NCBI GenBank assembly: GCA_034769895.1
Contig: JAWRYS010000714.1
Location: 1-64,000, forward strand
DNA from: Magicicada septendecula
Lineage: Eukaryota > Arthropoda > Insecta > Hemiptera > Cicadidae
Direction of reading: 5' to 3'
DNA length: 64,000 nt
Shown here: in pieces, positions 34,126-45,915 of the stretch
How the letters are laid out: every line of letters begins with the position of its first letter
Position numbering within the stretch: position 1 is the stretch's first letter
Position numbers and translations under genes: made by a program
Notes under the pieces: model-generated
Seen by the model: the letters and a program-made list of their open reading frames with translations, nothing else
Database searches by the model: none
Told to the model about the DNA's origin: nothing

Positions 34126-35142
34126 CTAACCATGGTCCATTAATTCAACTGCACCCGTTGTCCGGATGACTGCAGTGTTCATACCAATTTTTTCACTTTT
34201 TACATATCTCTTGTGCATGATACAAAGCCAGTACTGTAACTCGGCTGATGCAAAATCTTCATTTAAGTCAGGGTATACAGTTATATTTAGCTCCTTCTGA
34301 ATTATCAGGTATCGTATCTCCTCTATTCTAGCATAATCACTGGTATATCCTATCTTTCCATTCCCTTGGATATCTGGACTATTTATCAAATGTTTTACGG
34401 GCATCTTCCGTATTAATGATATAATTGGTTTGGTCATATATTCTTTAACCGTTGATATTTTCATATAATATTTAAATTTATTTAAATTTTTTGTGATTGT
34501 TCTATTATGGTTTATTTTCATAAATTTTCTTCTATATTCCATACCTTTACAGAACTCTCTTCGTTCATTAATTGGGATGTTAAACGCACTAATTAATCCA
34601 CCTTTCCTCATCTCCATTTCTTCTTTGGTATTGACTATTTTCTTTCTCCATATTTTCCTTATCTTCTGGATATTCTCTTCTATGGTCAGATTTATTATAA
34701 TACCTTCGGAAGTGCTGTCTAGTGTTTTAGACATATTCTTTAAACACTGCTCCATTTCTTTATTTGTCTCCCCCTCGCATTTATCCACTTCTGGGCTAAG
34801 CGTGTTATCGTTTTCAAACTTCCCTTCGAAAGTTTCCATTATCTCATTATTGAACTGCTCCTTCTTGTCCTCAATCTGCTTTAAACCTGCTTCGTTCATT
34901 TTTTCAATTCTTTCATCCATTCGCCTTAAGTTTTCTTTGTTCATTTGTAGGATTCCTTCCTTCATTTGTTTTAAACCCTCATTATTCCTATCTAACGTTT
35001 CGTGAATTTGGTTTAATCTTTCGTTCATTTGTTTTGAGGTTTCCTTAATTTCCTCATTTGTTTTATCTAATTTTTCCTCCAGTCTCCTTGAGTTTTCCTT
35101 ATTTTCCTCATTTGTTTTCCTCCTGTTTTCTAAAATTCTCAT
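34126..35142 (-). CDS. Frame B, gag-like (unit 7)
   Basis: Intact, consensus translation. Confidence 0.6.
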   Translation of the reverse strand: MRILENRRKTNEENKENSRRLEEKLDKTNEEIKETSKQMNERLNQIHETLDRNNEGLKQMKEGILQMNKENLRRMDERIEKMNEAGLKQIEDKKEQFNNEIMETFEGKFENDNTLSPEVDKCEGETNKEMEQCLKNMSKTLDSTSEGIIINLTIEENIQKIRKIWRKKIVNTKEEMEMRKGGLISAFNIPINERREFCKGMEYRRKFMKINHNRTITKNLNKFKYYMKISTVKEYMTKPIISLIRKMPVKHLINSPDIQGNGKIGYTSDYARIEEIRYLIIQKELNITVYPDLNEDFASAELQYWLCIMHKRYVKSEKIGMNTAVIRTTGAVELMDHG

Positions 35143-35419
35143 TAGTGAGTCTGTTATCTTCCTTAATACTACTCATTAACTCCATTAATTTTTCCCAATT
35201 TAGTCCTTCTCTGGCTCCTGCTTTATCTATTTGGTCCCCTTGGGCAACTTCTTCGATTACTTCCCTTTCCTTGTCTGCCATTATTTCAGTTTCCGTTATT
35301 TCGTCTGTCTGTTGTCCCCTCTCACTATCTGTTATTATTTCTATTTCCTGTTCTTGTTCACCTTCTTCCTTCTCAGTATCTTCTGCCCTCCTCTTTGATC
35401 TAAATCTGGTATCATACAT
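35108..35419 (-). CDS. Frame A, gag-like N-terminal part (unit 7)
   Basis: Translation identical to unit 1. Confidence 0.55.
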   Translation of the reverse strand: MYDTRFRSKRRAEDTEKEEGEQEQEIEIITDSERGQQTDEITETEIMADKEREVIEEVAQGDQIDKAGAREGLNWEKLMELMSSIKEDNRLTNENFRKQEENK

Positions 35420-35490
35420 TTTTATTCTCCCACAGTTGCCTGCTCTGGTTAAGTAATATTATTATACTTATAATTACTTAACTTAAGCCC

Positions 35491-35508
35491 TACACAAGTT
35501 GAGCGCCA
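35491..35508 (-). other. Primer-binding-site-like sequence, unit 7
   Basis: 18-mer unchanged. Confidence 0.6.
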
Positions 35509-35511
35509 ATT

Positions 35512-37786
35512 TGTAGGTAAACGGGTACGTACGGTTTAAACCCCACTGTTGGGTTTGTCAATTTGTTAATACAACTATGCCAATATGTTTTGAATTATTT
35601 TAATTATGTAAATCTCGGAGATATTTGGAGTTGTGGGATGTATTGATATAGTTAATTAATATTAACTTAGCTCTCTAAAACCTATCAGTGTTTGTGTGCC
35701 TGCAACTTAAATAATGAATGAGTTATTTTATATTTCTGTTCAACCCTATTATACCTTGAAGAGAATTCTGTCTAGTTTTGTATGTTTACGCTCTCTCTTT
35801 GGTGTCAGATAATTCCGCTATAAGCGCTGTAGTATCGGCTCAACGAAACTTATAGGTTATTTCAATGTTTATGTTAACCAATTATTCTATACTTATTCAG
35901 TTACTTTTTTATTCCCAGCTCATTAAACCATACTCCAAATAACAAGATTTTGACAATATATAAATGTTCTTTATTTGTTTACTTCTCTAACATTGAATAA
36001 TATATGTTCTAATTAACATATGCTTGGGCTATAGATTGTATGAATCGATTGTTGATTATTCTGATCCTTTATTTAAGTTTAGTTGTATAGTGTGTTTTAT
36101 TTTGTAATTAATTTAATTCAGGGTGTGAAGGTTCTTGTAACTGTGGGGAAGATTAAAAATACATAGATAAGAATGCAAGATTTACAAATTTGAAGTGTTG
36201 TGTAGTTAGTATGATTAATATAATAATAATTTACCAGACTAGAACGAAGCAAATCGTGTAGGCGGTTGATTGATAAATTTACTGTTCTGGACAATTATGC
36301 CGTACGATTTTCTTTCTTCTGTTTAATAAAAAGGAATTCTTCTCCTGTCCACTTCGGAATTACAGCTTTCTGGATTGGTTTACAGCCCGATGGATGCTTC
36401 TTCTGCAACGACAGGATCCAAATACGTTCTTCTCTCGGTTGAAGCAATTAGTGTTGTTCCGTGTTTTTTGAAAGGTTATAAATTCTGGTGTAGTGTATAT
36501 TATTATTTGTGATACTTTTGACTCTTTCTATTTGTTTTAATGTATCGCCAATTCCTTTCGGATATGGGACAGTTCAAGTCCTTCCTTGTATAATCCAGTT
36601 ATTTATTCTCTATTCTGATTTCATTCTGTAGTATTATTTGGTTAAACTGTACTGATGATTCATAAATATTGTTATTAGGATTTTGTGTTTTATAATAGTG
36701 TCTGATAATTTATAATATTCCGATTAAATAGATAATACTTGGGTTTTTAATCTCATCACGTTCAATTCATCAAAGCAATTATTGTCAAAATCAACAACTT
36801 CTTCTCTTTTTGTCGTCCCTAGCAACACATGACTTCTTCCTTCTACATGTTTTGAATATAATGTTTATTTCATATATTTTTTGTCTATTCCTTATCAATT
36901 TGCTATCCTATCGGAATGTAACTTTACCAATAGTTGGTTTATTATTCTCTACACATATTCTGCTGGTTTTTTGATATAAGCCGGTTTTTTTTCCTTTTTT
37001 ATATTTAATCCACTTTCGATATTATATGTTACTAATCGATATAATGGCATTATGGTATTATCATAATTTGTATAAATTTTATAATATATCATTAATTTAA
37101 TGTTTTTTCTAGCTCTTCAAATCATATTCATTAATTATTATTAATTGATGTCCCTAACCTTTATGTTATGAGTGGTTATATAGCGGTTTTGGTTGTTAGG
37201 CCTTTTATTGTAAACGGATCTACCTGTGTTTATAACTGGTAAACATCTATAGCCCCTTTTACATAAATTCATACATACAATCAAATCTTAACTATTAACA
37301 TTTACATAGACAATTATTTTTCTATATCTAATAACAATTTTATCTTGACCTATGGATCACATACAAGAAAATTCAAATCTATGAACATTGATTAGCTGCC
37401 TCATACTTCATTCTACAACAGTTATTGAATAATACAACTTGTTTCATTAACTCAACACATATTTGGTATAACATAACATAAACTTTATCATAATACTTGT
37501 TGTCATAAAATAATATCTCTTAACTCAAAATTCTTATTTGCTATTAGTAAATTATTGTTTCATTTTTTGTCTGCCTTTCACTAAACATATATCATCAACT
37601 ATTGTCTAACTTACAGGTTCGGTTATTCTTGTTAATATTACCTTGCATTCTTATTTAACTTTATCTATGATTATAAATGTAATTATTAGATCTTTGTTCT
37701 ATCATGGGGTTAGATATTGACTTGTTTATTATTCGGTGAATCTTGTTTTTATGTAACATGAATGCTAGCATTTCTGTTGCGTTACA
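35512..37786 (-). repeat. Putative LTR 8, 2275 bp
   Basis: Right-block haplotype with a private G at 35716 (T elsewhere). Confidence 0.65.
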
Positions 37787-37790
37787 TATG

Positions 37791-37801
37791 CTCCCCCTCC
37801 T
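37791..37801 (-). other. Polypurine-tract-like sequence, unit 8
   Basis: Unchanged, next to LTR 8. Confidence 0.55.
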
Positions 37802-39332
37802 AAAAAAGTTTAGTTTACCTGAATGAAGTTTAGGTCAAATAAACTTGTCTTTTTCACATGCCTTTTCTTCATTTCATTGTTAATGGTTGACGATGGGATT
37901 TTCAATGTAACTTCATTAGACTAGTATTAATACTTTTTTTTATTTAATAACATTTCATCATTCTTATTCACATTCTTGATCATTTTTAATTTCTGTAAAC
38001 ATTATTTGTTGATAGTTGGCTACAATATTCAATGATACATTAGTTTTACATCTCTTCTACTTATAATTACTATAATCACTGTATTTCTCAATTATTCTTC
38101 TGTCAACTCATTTCTTTCTGTTTTCTTCTTCCTACTCTTTTAGAAACTGAGGTTATTCTTGCAACTATTCTAATATTCCTTAAATATTTAATTTCCCTAA
38201 CAATCCCTAATACATGCGTTGGTACAGTTCAGAGAGGCACTGTTTGGCTTCATACTCTGCTGCCCACACCACATCTTAATATAGTACTGCTGGAATTCAT
38301 CTACAGTCAGCTATAAAATATAATAATCTCTTTAATTATTTAATAATAAATATTTGGGAAAGAATTTTTTTTTCTCTTTGTTGCTTTTATATTTCTTCAT
38401 TACTATCCTTCATATTTTGTGATTCCATTTTAGTTCCTTAAACATTCCTTGATATTGAATTTGACAGTTATCATTTGTAATCATTTTTGTTTTCATTTTT
38501 GTTGTGATTGTAATGCTAAATATCTTCTTCATTTGTTTTTTCTCTGATCTCAATATTTTCTAAATAGTTGTTGTGTGATGATCATTATATCTGTATTTCT
38601 GACTAATTATATTCCTTAGCCCAACTACTCTTCTTTTTATCGTATTTCATTATTCTGGCTGTTTATTTTTCAATGAATTATGTTCATAAATACTCTTTCT
38701 TTCTTGTCTTCTTTAACATTACATTGGTTACATTCAATCGTTTACTGAAGTTGTTTCCATCATTTGGCAATGTAGTATGTATTTTAGGTCATATGATTTT
38801 TCTCTTTCTTTATTTTGCATAGGTAGATTTGAGGTAAAAACTTTTATCTTGGGGTTTCATTATTTATCATTCACATTATTTTTTTGTAGACGTTTAGTAA
38901 TAATTCTCGTTTTCTTCTGTAATCTTGGGGTTTGTTATTCATTATTCACACTATTTCTTTATAAACATTTAATAATAATTCTCGCTTTCTTCTGTAATCT
39001 TGTTCATAATTATATTTTAATTCGGACTTACTTCATTTTGGGTGACCCATTTTTTTTTTCTATTTATTTTATTGTTCAAGAAATTCTCTTTTATTTACAA
39101 GTGTTTTTTCTTCAACATCGATAATAAGTGGTTCTTATTGTATTTTAGAATTTAGTGGTAGTACTCAACTCAAATTCTTTTTAAATTCCAAATATTTTCT
39201 CTTCAAGACTGGTAATAAGTTGTTCTTATTATTTTTTAGAATTTATTCATTATATTCCCGTTTTCTTTCCAACTGGTTGCCTGGTCAGTTTCCATAACAT
39301 CAGTCCCATTTTTCTGGTTGACTGCTTCTTTT

Positions 39333-40349
39333 CTAACCATGGTCCATTAATTCAACTGCACCCGTTGTCCGGATGACTGCAGTGTTCATACCAATTTTTT
39401 CACTTTTTACATATCTCTTGTGCATGATACAAAGCCAGTACTGTAACTCGGCTGATGCAAAATCTTCATTTAAGTCAGGGTATACAGTTATATTTAGCTC
39501 CTTCTGAATTATCAGGTATCGTATCTCCTCTATTCTAGCATAATCACTGGTATATCCTATCTTTCCATTCCCTTGGATATCTGGACTATTTATCAAATGT
39601 TTTACGGGCATCTTCCGTATTAATGATATAATTGGTTTGGTCATATATTCTTTAACCGTTGATATTTTCATATAATATTTAAATTTATTTAAATTTTTTG
39701 TGATTGTTCTATTATGGTTTATTTTCATAAATTTTCTTCTATATTCCATACCTTTACAGAACTCTCTTCGTTCATTAATTGGGATGTTAAACGCACTAAT
39801 TAATCCACCTTTCCTCATCTCCATTTCTTCTTTGGTATTGACTATTTTCTTTCTCCATATTTTCCTTATCTTCTGGATATTCTCTTCTATGGTCAGATTT
39901 ATTATAATACCTTCGGAAGTGCTGTCTAGTGTTTTAGACATATTCTTTAAACACTGCTCCATTTCTTTATTTGTCTCCCCCTCGCATTTATCCACTTCTG
40001 GGCTAAGCGTGTTATCGTTTTCAAACTTCCCTTCGAAAGTTTCCATTATCTCATTATTGAACTGCTCCTTCTTGTCCTCAATCTGCTTTAAACCTGCTTC
40101 GTTCATTTTTTCAATTCTTTCATCCATTCGCCTTAAGTTTTCTTTGTTCATTTGTAGGATTCCTTCCTTCATTTGTTTTAAACCCTCATTATTCCTATCT
40201 AACGTTTCGTGAATTTGGTTTAATCTTTCGTTCATTTGTTTTGAGGTTTCCTTAATTTCCTCATTTGTTTTATCTAATTTTTCCTCCAGTCTCCTTGAGT
40301 TTTCCTTATTTTCCTCATTTGTTTTCCTCCTGTTTTCTAAAATTCTCAT
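39333..40349 (-). CDS. Frame B, gag-like (unit 8)
   Basis: Intact, consensus translation. Confidence 0.6.
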   Translation of the reverse strand: MRILENRRKTNEENKENSRRLEEKLDKTNEEIKETSKQMNERLNQIHETLDRNNEGLKQMKEGILQMNKENLRRMDERIEKMNEAGLKQIEDKKEQFNNEIMETFEGKFENDNTLSPEVDKCEGETNKEMEQCLKNMSKTLDSTSEGIIINLTIEENIQKIRKIWRKKIVNTKEEMEMRKGGLISAFNIPINERREFCKGMEYRRKFMKINHNRTITKNLNKFKYYMKISTVKEYMTKPIISLIRKMPVKHLINSPDIQGNGKIGYTSDYARIEEIRYLIIQKELNITVYPDLNEDFASAELQYWLCIMHKRYVKSEKIGMNTAVIRTTGAVELMDHG

Positions 40350-40626
40350 TAGTGAGTCTGTTATCTTCCTTAATACTACTCATTAACTCCATTAATTTTT
40401 CCCAATTTAGTCCTTCTCTGGCTCCTGCTTTATCTATTTGGTCCCCTTGGGCAACTTCTTCGATTACTTCCCTTTCCTTGTCTGCCATTATTTCAGTTTC
40501 CGTTATTTCGTCTGTCTGTTGTCCCCTCTCACTATCTGTTATTATTTCTATTTCCTGTTCTTGTTCACCTTCTTCCTTCTCAGTATCTTCTGCCCTCCTC
40601 TTTGATCTAAATCTGGTATCATACAT
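40315..40626 (-). CDS. Frame A, gag-like N-terminal part (unit 8)
   Basis: Translation identical to unit 1. Confidence 0.55.
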   Translation of the reverse strand: MYDTRFRSKRRAEDTEKEEGEQEQEIEIITDSERGQQTDEITETEIMADKEREVIEEVAQGDQIDKAGAREGLNWEKLMELMSSIKEDNRLTNENFRKQEENK

Positions 40627-40697
40627 TTTTATTCTCCCACAGTTGCCTGCTCTGGTTAAGTAATATTATTATACTTATAATTACTTAACTTAAGCCC

Positions 40698-40715
40698 TAC
40701 ACAAGTTGAGCGCCA
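40698..40715 (-). other. Primer-binding-site-like sequence, unit 8
   Basis: 18-mer unchanged. Confidence 0.6.
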
Positions 40716-40718
40716 ATT

Positions 40719-42993
40719 TGTAGGTAAACGGGTACGTACGGTTTAAACCCCACTGTTGGGTTTGTCAATTTGTTAATACAACTATGCCAATATGTTTTGA
40801 ATTATTTTAATTATGTAAATCTCGGAGATATTTGGAGTTGTGGGATGTATTGATATAGTTAATTAATATTAACTTAGCTCTCTAAAACCTATCAGTGTTT
40901 GTGTGCCTGCAACTTAAATAATTAATGAGTTATTTTATATTTCTGTTCAACCCTATTATACCTTGAAGAGAATTCTGTCTAGTTTTGTATGTTTACGCTC
41001 TCTCTTTGGTGTCAGATAATTCCGCTATAAGCGCTGTAGTATCGGCTCAACGAAACTTATAGGTTATTTCAATGTTTATGTTAACCAATTATTCTATACT
41101 TATTCAGTTACTTTTTTATTCCCAGCTCATTAAACCATACTCCAAATAACAAGATTTTGACAATATATAAATGTTCTTTATTTGTTTACTTCTCTAACAT
41201 TGAATAATATATGTTCTAATTAACATATGCTTGGGCTATAGATTGTATGAATCGATTGTTGATTATTCTGATCCTTTATTTAAGTTTAGTTGTATAGTGT
41301 GTTTTATTTTGTAATTAATTTAATTCAGGGTGTGAAGGTTCTTGTAACTGTGGGGAAGATTAAAAATACATAGATAAGAATGCAAGATTTACAAATTTGA
41401 AGTGTTGTGTAGTTAGTATGATTAATATAATAATAATTTACCAGACTAGAACGAAGCAAATCGTGTAGGCGGTTGATTGATAAATTTACTGTTCTGGACA
41501 ATTATGCCGTACGATTTTCTTTCTTCTGTTTAATAAAAAGGAATTCTTCTCCTGTCCACTTCGGAATTACAGCTTTCTGGATTGGTTTACAGCCCGATGG
41601 ATGCTTCTTCTGCAACGACAGGATCCAAATACGTTCTTCTCTCGGTTGAAGCAATTAGTGTTGTTCCGTGTTTTTTGAAAGGTTATAAATTCTGGTGTAG
41701 TGTATATTATTATTTGTGATACTTTTGACTCTTTCTATTTGTTTTAATGTATCGCCAATTCCTTTCGGATATGGGACAGTTCAAGTCCTTCCTTGTATAA
41801 TCCAGTTATTTATTCTCTATTCTGATTTCATTCTGTAGTATTATTTGGTTAAAGTGTACTGATGATTCATAAATATTGTTATTAGGATTTTGTGTTTTAT
41901 AATAGTGTCTGATAATTTATAATATTCCGATTAAATAGATAATACTTGGGTTTTTAATCTCATCACGTTCAATTCATCAAAGCAATTATTGTCAAAATCA
42001 ACAACTTCTTCTCTTTTTGTCGTCCCTAGCAACACATGACTTCTTCCTTCTACATGTTTTGAATATAATGTTTATTTCATATATTTTTTGTCTATTCCTT
42101 ATCAATTTGCTATCCTATCGGAATGTAACTTTACCAATAGTTGGTTTATTATTCTCTACACATATTCTGCTGGTTTTTTGATATAAGCCGGTTTTTTTTC
42201 CTTTCTTATATTTAATCCACTTTCGATATTATATGTTACTAATCGATATAATGGCATTATGGTATTATCATAATTTGTATAAATTTTATAATATATCATT
42301 AATTTAATGTTTTTTCTAGCTCTTCAAATCATATTCATTAATTATTATTAATTGATGTCCCTAACCTTTATGTTATGAGTGGTTATATAGCGGTTTTGGT
42401 TGTTAGGCCTTTTATTGTAAACGGATCTACCTGTGTTTATAACTGGTAAACATCTATAGCCCCTTTTACATAAATTCATACATACAATCAAATCTTAACT
42501 ATTAACATTTACATAGACAATTATTTTTCTATATCTAATAACAATTTTATCTTGACCTATGGATCACATACAAGAAAATTCAAATCTATGAACATTGATT
42601 AGCTGCCTCATACTTCATTCTACAACAGTTATTGAATAATACAACTTGTTTCATTAACTCAACACATATTTGGTATAACATAACATAAACTTTATCATAA
42701 TACTTGTTGTCATAAAATAATATCTCTTAACTCAAAATTCTTATTTGCTATTAGTAAATTATTGTTTCATTTTTTGTCTGCCTTTCACTAAACATATATC
42801 ATCAACTATTGTCTAACTTACAGGTTCGGTTATTCTTGTTAATATTACCTTGCATTCTTATTTAACTTTATCTATGATTATAAATGTAATTATTAGATCT
42901 TTGTTCTATCATGGGGTTAGATATTGACTTGTTTATTATTCGGTGAATCTTGTTTTTATGTAACATGAATGCTAGCATTTCTGTTGCGTTACA
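40719..42993 (-). repeat. Putative LTR 9, 2275 bp
   Basis: Right-block haplotype with private G at 41854 and C at 42205. Together with the changes in internal region 9, this makes unit 9 the most diverged copy in the window. Confidence 0.65.
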
Positions 42994-42997
42994 TATG

Positions 42998-43008
42998 CTC
43001 CCCCTCCT
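42998..43008 (-). other. Polypurine-tract-like sequence, unit 9
   Basis: Unchanged, next to LTR 9. Confidence 0.55.
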
Positions 43009-44539
43009 AAAAAAGTTTAGTTTACCTGAATGAAGTTTAGGTCAAATAAACTTGTCTTTTTCACATGCCTTTTTTTCATTTCATTGTTAATGGTTGACGA
43101 TGGGATTTTCAATGTAACTTCATTAGACTAGTATTAATACTTTTTTTTATTTAATAACATTTCATCATTCTTATTCACATTCTTGATCATTTTTAATTTC
43201 TGTAAACATTATTTGTTGATAGTTGGCTACAATATTCAATGATACATTAGTTTTACATCTCTTCTACTTATAATTACTATAATCACTGTATTTCTCAATT
43301 ATTCTTCTGTCAACTCATTTCTTTCTGTTTTCTTCTTCCTACTCTTTTAGAAACTGAGGTTATTCTTGCAACTATTCTAATATTCCTTAAATATTTAATT
43401 TCCCTAACAATCCCTAATACATGCGTTGGTACAGTTCAGAGAGGCACTGTTTGGCTTCATACTCTGCTGCCCACACCACATCTTAATATAGTACTGCTGG
43501 AATTCATCTACAGTCAGCTATAAAATATAATAATCTCTTTAATTATTTAATAATAAATATTTGGGAAAGAATTTTTTTTTCTCTTTGTTGCTTTTATATT
43601 TCTTCATTACTATCCTTCATATTTTGTGATTCCATTTTAGTTCCTTAAACATTCCTTGATATTGAATTTGACAGTTATCATTTGTAATCATTTTTGTTTT
43701 CATTTTTGTTGTGATTGTAATGCTAAATATCTTCTTCATTTGTTTTTTCTCTGATCTCAATATTTTCTAAATAGTTGTTGTGTGATGATCATTATATCTG
43801 TATTTCTGACTAATTATATTCCTTAGCCCAACTACTCTTCTTTTTATCGTATTTCATTATTCTGGCTGTTTATTTTTCAATGAATTATGTTCATAAATAC
43901 TCTTTCTTTCTTGTCTTCTTTAACATTACATTGGTTACATTCAATCGTTTACTGAAGTTGTTTCCATCATTTGGCAATGTAGTATGTATTTTAGGTCATA
44001 TGATTTTTCTCTTTCTTTATTTTGCATAGGTAGATTTGAGGTAAAAACTTTTATCTTGGGGTTTCATTATTTATCATTCACATTATTTTTTTGTAGACGT
44101 TTAGTAATAATTCTCGTTTTCTTCTGTAATCTTGGGGTTTGTTATTCATTATTCACACTATTTCTTTATAAACATTTAATAATAATTCTCGCTTTCTTCT
44201 GTAATCTTGTTCATAATTATATTTTAATTCGGACTTACTTCATTTTGGGTGACCCATTTTTTTTTTCTATTTATTTTATTGTTCAAGAAATTCTCTTTTA
44301 TTTACAAGTGTTTTTTCTTCAACATCGATAATAAGTGGTTCTTATTGTATTTTAGAATTTAGTGGTAGTACTCAACTCAAATTCTTTTTAAATTCCAAAT
44401 ATTTTCTCTTCAAGACTGGTAATAAGTTGTTCTTATTATTTTTTAGAATTTATTCATTATATTCCCGTTTTCTTTCCAACTGGTTGCCTGGTCAGTTTCC
44501 ATAACATCAGTCCCATTTTTCTGGTTGACTGCTTCTTTT

Positions 44540-45546
44540 CTAACCATGGTCCATTAATTCAACTGCACCCGTTGTCCGGATGACTGCAGTGTTCATACCA
44601 ATTTTTTCACTTTTTACATATCTCTTGTGCATGATACAAAGCCAGTACTGTAACTCGGCTGATGCAAAATCTTCATTTAAGTCAGGGTATACAGTTATAT
44701 TTAGCTCCTTCTGAATTATCAGGTATCGTATCTCCTCTATTCTAGCATAATCACTGGTATATCCTATCTTTCCATTCCCTTGGATATCTGGACTATTTAT
44801 CAAATGTTTTACGGGCATCTTCCGTATTAATGATATAATTGGTTTGGTCATATATTCTTTAACCGTTGATATTTTCATATAATATTTAAATTTTTTGTGA
44901 TTGTTCTATTATGGTTTATTTTCATAAATTTTCTTCTATATTCCATACCTTTACAGAACTCTCTTCGTTCATTAATTGGGATGTTAAACGCACTAATTAA
45001 TCCACCTTTCCTCATCTCCATTTCTTCTTTGGTATTGACTATTTTCTTTCTCCATATTTTCCTTATCTTCTGGATATTCTCTTCTATGGTCAGATTTATT
45101 ATAATACCTTCGGAAGTGCTGTCTAGTGTTTTAGACATATTCTTTAAACACTGCTCCATTTCTTTATTTGTCTCCCCCTCGCATTTATCCACTTCTGGGC
45201 TAAGCGTGTTATCGTTTTCAAACTTCCCTTCGAAAGTTTCCATTATCTCATTATTGAACTGCTCCTTCTTGTCCTCAATCTGCTTTAAACCTGCTTCGTT
45301 CATTTTTTCAATTCTTTCATCCATTCGCCTTAAGTTTTCTTTGTTCATTTGTAGGATTCCTTCCTTCATTTGTTTTAAACCCTCATTATTCCTATCTAAC
45401 GTTTCGTGAATTTGGTTTAATCTTTCGTTCATTTGTTTTGAGGTTTCCTTAATTTCCTCATTTGTTTTATCTAATTTTTCCTCCAGTCTCCTTGAGTTTT
45501 CCTTATTTTCCTCATTTGTTTTCCTCCTGTTTTCTAAAATTCTCAT
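44540..45546 (-). pseudogene. Frame B with 10-bp frameshifting deletion (unit 9)
   Basis: Loss of one ATTTAAATTT copy (single copy left at 44884-44893) shifts the frame after about residue 221, ending the product at 223 codons (45546-44875). The original frame resumes as an open stretch of 112 codons from Met227 (44878-44540). The coiled coil stays intact and the unrecognised C-terminal part is cut. Slippage between perfect 10-bp repeats is the obvious cause. Confidence 0.85.
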
Positions 45547-45823
45547 TAGTGAGTCTGTTATCTTCCTTAATACTACTCATTAACTCCATTAATTTTTCCC
45601 AATTTAGTCCTTCTCTGGCTCCTGCTTTATCTATTTGGTCCCCTTGGGCAACTTCTTCGATTACTTCCCTTTCCTTGTCTGCCATTATTTCAGTTTCCGT
45701 TATTTCGTCTGTCTGTTGTCCCCTCTCACTATCTGTTATTATTTCTATTTCCTGTTCTTGTTCACCTTCTTCCTTCTCAGTATCTTCTGCCCTCCTCTTT
45801 GATCTAAATCTGGTACCATACAT
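45512..45823 (-). CDS. Frame A, gag-like N-terminal part (unit 9), Asp3Gly
   Basis: Otherwise identical to the other eleven copies. The change (plus-strand C at 45816, T elsewhere) lies next to the start, before the basic patch. It is the only amino-acid difference among the 12 A frames. Confidence 0.55.
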   Translation of the reverse strand: MYGTRFRSKRRAEDTEKEEGEQEQEIEIITDSERGQQTDEITETEIMADKEREVIEEVAQGDQIDKAGAREGLNWEKLMELMSSIKEDNRLTNENFRKQEENK

Positions 45824-45894
45824 TTTTATTCTCCCACAGTTGCCTGCTCTGGTTAAGTAATATTATTATACTTATAATTACTTAACTTAAGCCC

Positions 45895-45912
45895 TACACA
45901 AGTTGAGCGCCA
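45895..45912 (-). other. Primer-binding-site-like sequence, unit 9
   Basis: 18-mer unchanged. Confidence 0.6.
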
Positions 45913-45915
45913 ATT

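Larger units (their letters stand above)
32580..35511 (-). mobile_element. Internal region, unit 7
   Basis: Private T at 34073 (C elsewhere), just element-3' of frame B's stop. Tail 34125-32595 without element-strand frames. Confidence 0.75.
37787..40718 (-). mobile_element. Internal region, unit 8
   Basis: No copy-specific change noticed. Tail 39332-37802 without element-strand frames. Confidence 0.75.
42994..45915 (-). mobile_element. Internal region, unit 9 (10-bp deletion, frame B broken)
   Basis: 2922 bp, the shortest internal region. Private T at 43074 in the tail (44539-43009, no element-strand frame). It has lost one of two ATTTAAATTT copies, and has a missense change in frame A. 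Confidence 0.75.
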
